A stretch of 8,344 nucleotides of DNA from Desulfuromonadales bacterium (GTDB taxonomy: Bacteria > Desulfobacterota > Desulfuromonadia > Desulfuromonadales > JACZKF01), in contig JACZKF010000632.1 of NCBI GenBank assembly GCA_014860175.1, positions 1 to 8,344 on the forward strand, given 5' to 3'. The notes beneath the pieces are model-generated. The model saw only the letters and a program-made list of their open reading frames with translations, was not told where the DNA came from and did not search any database. Shown piece after piece: positions 5,991 through 8,344 of the stretch. The position numbers and the translations under genes were made by a program. Numbering within the stretch: position 1 is the stretch's first letter; every line of letters begins with the position of its first letter.

Positions 5991-7721
5991 CTAGACGGCC
6001 GGCGGAGCCGAGGCCGAGGAGGGTGCCGGCCGAGCCGGCGGCTCTGCCTCGTGCCCCGGGAAATTGTGCAGCTTGCGCAGGATGTTGTCCATCCTCAGGC
6101 GCGACTCTTCACTGACCCGGTCCTGGGTGAGGTTGGAAACCACAATGTTGATCAGAAAGGCGAGGGGGGCCACCACCAGGGACGAAGAGGTGGCCGGTAA
6201 CAGGCCGTTGTCGCCGAAGATCGGGATCCGCATCACCCAGCCGGCCATGGCGATCAGGGTCATGGCCAGGCCAAAGATCATGCCGGCCAGCGCGCCATAG
6301 CGGTTGGCTTTGGAGTACCAGATGGCCAGGACGCAGGCCGGAAAGATGGTGTTCCCGGCAATGGCGAAGGCCATGGCGACCATCTGGGCGATCAGCGCCG
6401 GCGGGTTGAGGGCGGTCAGGATGATGATGATGCACAGCACGGCGGTAAAGATGCGGCCGACAAAAAGGGCCTGGCGATCGGTGCAGTCGGGTTTGAAGAC
6501 GGTGGCGTACCAGTCGTGGGCGACGGCGGAGGCGCCAGCCACCAGCAGCCCGGCGACGGTGGAGATGCCGGCGGCCAGGGCTCCCGCCGCCAGGTAGCCG
6601 AGAAAGGCATTCCCCAGGCCGGCCCGCTCCGGGGCCGAGAGAATGATGACGTCGGCCACCTCCTTCCCCCCCAGTGGATTCCAGAATTTCCCCATGACGG
6701 CGTAGACCGGCGACGACCAGTAGAGCAGGCCGATGAAGAACAGCCCCCAAAGGACCGATTTGCGGGCCACGTCTTCGTTTTTCACCGTGTAGAAGCGGAT
6801 CAGGATATGCGGCAGGCCGGCGGTGCCGATCATCAAGGTGAACACCAGGGCGATGAAATGGTAGATATTCCCCCCGCTCCCCCAGGGGAGAAAGACTTTG
6901 GTCGCCTCCATCAGTTGATCGCCGCTCAGCTGCCCCCCGGCGGCGGCGGAGACCCGTCCGTCCATGAGCCCCGACAGGATGCCGCCGTATTCGAATTGGG
7001 GGAGAAGGCCGGTTCCTCCTGCCTTTTCAATCAGGATCCACAGCGGGACGAGAAAGGCCGAAATCAGGACCACATACTGGATCTGCTGGTTGCGGGTGAC
7101 TCCGGTCATGCCGGAGATCAGCATGTAGGTGAGGACGACGCCGGCAGCGAAGAAGACACTGGCCTGATAGCTCATACCGAAGATCCAGCCGCAGATCAGG
7201 CCGATCCCCTTGAACTGGGCGGTGGCGTAGGTGATGGCGATGAGGACGGTCACGACGGCGGCGATCAGCCGTACGGAATGGCAGTCGTAGCGGTCACCGA
7301 GGAATTCCGGGATGGTGAATTTGCCGAAGCGGCGCAGCTGGGTGGCCAGCAGGCAGAGGAGCAGAACGTAGCCGCCGGTCCAGCCGATGATGTAGCCCAG
7401 GCCAAACCAGCCGCGCAGATACAGGAGGCCGGCCACTCCCATGAAGGAAGCGGCGGACATCCAGTCTGAGGCGATGGCGGCGCCGTTGCCGTATTTACCG
7501 ATCCCCTGGCCAGCCACCCAGTAGCCGGAGGGGGTGGAGACCTTGGAGAGAAAGCCGACGCCGAGATAGAGCACCAGGGAGGCCAACATGATAAGAGCGG
7601 GGACGAGCTTGAACCCCTGTTCGACCTGATAGATCTCCTCCCCAGCCCCCCAGAGGGTGCCGGTGGCGCCGAACACGGCCACCAGGGTCAGGCTCAGGGT
7701 CAGCAACTGCCTGCTCATCAT
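5991..7721 (-). CDS. Sodium:solute symporter large subunit, ActP-like (VC_2705 subfamily)
   Basis: This is a 576-residue, strongly hydrophobic protein of the sodium:solute symporter (SSS) family, with about 13 membrane segments expected. Signature stretches include GTAGLPHILIRFYTV (299-313) and GISTVAGLLVAGASAVAHDWY-like sequence (385-405), both closely resembling E. coli acetate permease ActP. It probably imports acetate or a similar monocarboxylate with Na+. The N-terminus (MMSRQLLTLS...) is a hydrophobic segment that may be cleaved or serve as the first helix. The C-terminal tail (about 530-576) is cytosolic and Pro/Ala-rich. The frame stays open upstream to 7826, but an AGAGG site 6 bases before the ATG at 7721, and a hydrophilic Arg-rich upstream extension, favour 7721. 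This start overlaps the DUF4212 stop in ATGATGA, indicating translational coupling. ATG 7718 is an alternative. Pairing with DUF4212 is the hallmark of this subfamily. The substrate is inferred. Confidence 0.9.
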   Translation of the reverse strand: MMSRQLLTLSLTLVAVFGATGTLWGAGEEIYQVEQGFKLVPALIMLASLVLYLGVGFLSKVSTPSGYWVAGQGIGKYGNGAAIASDWMSAASFMGVAGLLYLRGWFGLGYIIGWTGGYVLLLCLLATQLRRFGKFTIPEFLGDRYDCHSVRLIAAVVTVLIAITYATAQFKGIGLICGWIFGMSYQASVFFAAGVVLTYMLISGMTGVTRNQQIQYVVLISAFLVPLWILIEKAGGTGLLPQFEYGGILSGLMDGRVSAAAGGQLSGDQLMEATKVFLPWGSGGNIYHFIALVFTLMIGTAGLPHILIRFYTVKNEDVARKSVLWGLFFIGLLYWSSPVYAVMGKFWNPLGGKEVADVIILSAPERAGLGNAFLGYLAAGALAAGISTVAGLLVAGASAVAHDWYATVFKPDCTDRQALFVGRIFTAVLCIIIILTALNPPALIAQMVAMAFAIAGNTIFPACVLAIWYSKANRYGALAGMIFGLAMTLIAMAGWVMRIPIFGDNGLLPATSSSLVVAPLAFLINIVVSNLTQDRVSEESRLRMDNILRKLHNFPGHEAEPPARPAPSSASAPPAV

Positions 7722-8056
7722 CGTTGGCCTCTCGAACCGGGAGGGGGGGCGAGCCGCGTGCGGGCGATCCGTCGATCCCACAAGGTACAGTACAGTTTGC
7801 ACAGCAGGACGTAACCGATGGTGCACCCTTGGGCAATCAGCCAGTAGTGCAGAGGAAAGCCAAGAAAACGGCTCTGGGTCAGAAACGAGCGCCCCATCCC
7901 GGTCGGGTCTGCCAGTCCGGCGAGCCAGATGAGGAGAGGGAGTCCGAAGCTGAGGGTGGCCCAGATCGCCAGCACGGTGGTGACGATTCCGACCTCCTGG
8001 CGCATGCCGAGGGTGGAAGGACGGAAAAAGTTCACATTGACCCTGGGTTTGGCCAT
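7718..8056 (-). CDS. DUF4212 protein, small subunit of sodium:solute symporter
   Basis: This is a 112-residue membrane protein with two predicted helices (about 23-47 and 66-88). The conserved DUF4212 block FPLHYWLIAQGCTIGYVLLCKLYC-like sequence spans 67-90, and a basic cytosolic tail follows. The family is described as the putative small subunit that accompanies VC_2705-type symporters. Its job (assembly, stability or regulation) is not established. GTGAGGA (8064-8070) lies 7 bases before ATG 8056. The stop is embedded in the start of the large-subunit gene (4-base overlap), so the two proteins are probably made in a fixed ratio. A promoter at 8107-8135 makes this the first gene of the minus-strand operon. 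The C-terminal tail (residues 100-112) is Pro/Arg-rich and looks unstructured. Confidence 0.9.
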   Translation of the reverse strand: MAKPRVNVNFFRPSTLGMRQEVGIVTTVLAIWATLSFGLPLLIWLAGLADPTGMGRSFLTQSRFLGFPLHYWLIAQGCTIGYVLLCKLYCTLWDRRIARTRLAPPPGSRGQR

Positions 8057-8106
8057 CGTCGTATCCTCACCTGGAGGGGTGTCGCCACGCGCAGAGGTGG
8101 CGGTCT

Positions 8107-8135
8107 TTTGTAATGGTTTGTCCCCAGCATGTCAA
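8107..8135 (-). promoter_or_regulatory. Sigma70-type promoter of the symporter operon
   Basis: Read on the minus strand, a perfect -35 TTGACA (8130-8135) is followed after exactly 17 bases by TACAAA (8107-8112; 4 of 6 to the -10 consensus). Transcription would start near 8100, giving a leader of about 44 bases. That leader begins with a possible 6-bp hairpin (arms 8083-8088 and 8097-8102, 8-base loop). The position directly ahead of the DUF4212 gene supports the call. Confidence 0.65.
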
Positions 8136-8234
8136 TGGCTGCGGCCGGGGGGGGCGATTTTGCTGATCGAACCGAACCTGGGAGCTGGCGTGGGTCGGTG
8201 GGAGCGAGGGTGGGTGACAGGGGATCGGAGCCGA

Positions 8235-8344
8235 TCAGTCCTGGGTTTCTTCCGGTTCTCTGCGGCGCAGGACCGTCCCCAGCAGCAAGCCACCAACCAC
8301 GCCATAGATCCCGCCGGTCGCCGTCGCGGTCAGCAACAGGAGCG
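8235..8344 (-). CDS. Small membrane protein, C-terminal fragment (5' end outside window)
   Basis: A minus-strand frame enters from the right edge and stops at TGA (8235-8237), giving 35 visible residues. It has a Gly- and Leu-rich hydrophobic segment (TATATGGIYGVVGGLLLG) followed by a charged tail (RRREPEETQD). This is the pattern of a last transmembrane helix with a cytosolic, positive-then-acidic end. The high GC at third codon positions agrees with the neighbouring genes. A 6-bp inverted repeat (8223-8228 with 8231-8236) overlaps the stop, but no T-run follows, so termination there is uncertain. The family is not recognised. It lies 178 bases upstream of the DUF4212 gene, in the same direction, with the operon promoter between. 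Confidence 0.5.
   Translation of the reverse strand, partial: LLLLTATATGGIYGVVGGLLLGTVLRRREPEETQD

Noticed and set aside
6516..7469. Open frame of about 317 codons on the plus strand, opposite the symporter gene
   Set aside because: Low-complexity, Gly/Asp/Gln-rich translation with no domain; it is a shadow of the symporter's codons.
7722..7826. In-frame N-terminal extension of the symporter to 7826
   Set aside because: It would lie inside the DUF4212 gene, is Arg/Pro-rich, and lacks a good ribosome binding site. The ATG at 7721 has a site and gives the classic ATGA overlap.
8147..8154. Run of eight G upstream of the symporter promoter as a phase-variable tract
   Set aside because: Runs of seven G or C also occur at 4285-4291, 5731-5737, 6666-6672 and 7743-7749, so such runs fit the base composition and give no special sign of phase variation.

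Overview
The window looks like chromosome from a high-GC, metal- or electrode-respiring deltaproteobacterium of the Desulfuromonadia type (Geobacter/Desulfuromonas relatives). This is inferred from an outer-membrane barrel next to two multiheme c-type cytochromes, an acetate-type Na+ symporter of the VC_2705 subfamily, and the codon usage. The sequence alone does not prove the taxon.

Layout. (1) Bases 1-3140, plus strand: the 3' end of an outer-membrane beta-barrel gene, a periplasmic decaheme cytochrome (378-1196), and a hexaheme outer-membrane lipoprotein cytochrome (1269-3074), closed by a strong intrinsic terminator (3114-3140). The three parts match the architecture of a porin-cytochrome electron conduit: barrel, periplasmic wire, surface cytochrome. 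(2) Bases 3141-3945, plus strand: a single-gene unit with its own candidate promoter and a structured leader. It encodes an exported PRC-barrel protein (3307-3867). A perfect 21-bp stem (3900-3945) separates it from the convergent operon. (3) Bases 3958-8135, minus strand: an operon read right to left. It has a good sigma70-type promoter (8107-8135), a DUF4212 small symporter subunit (7718-8056), the ActP-like large subunit (5991-7721, overlapping the previous stop by 4 bases), and a cNMP/CBS/DUF294 nucleotidyltransferase-like regulator (3958-5868). (4) At the right edge is the C-terminal end of another minus-strand membrane protein (8235-8344).

How the genes may work together. The first operon probably carries electrons from the periplasm to the cell surface. 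The last operon probably imports a small carboxylate such as acetate, the usual electron donor of these bacteria, with a sensor/regulator protein attached. There is no intergenic stretch over 300 bases, and I saw no tRNA, rRNA, CRISPR array or insertion sequence.

No wholly new system is evident. The points most worth following up are the unusual hexaheme surface protein, the repeat-built decaheme partner, the exported PRC-barrel protein with its structured leader, and the symporter-linked DUF294 protein with a degenerate cyclic-nucleotide pocket.
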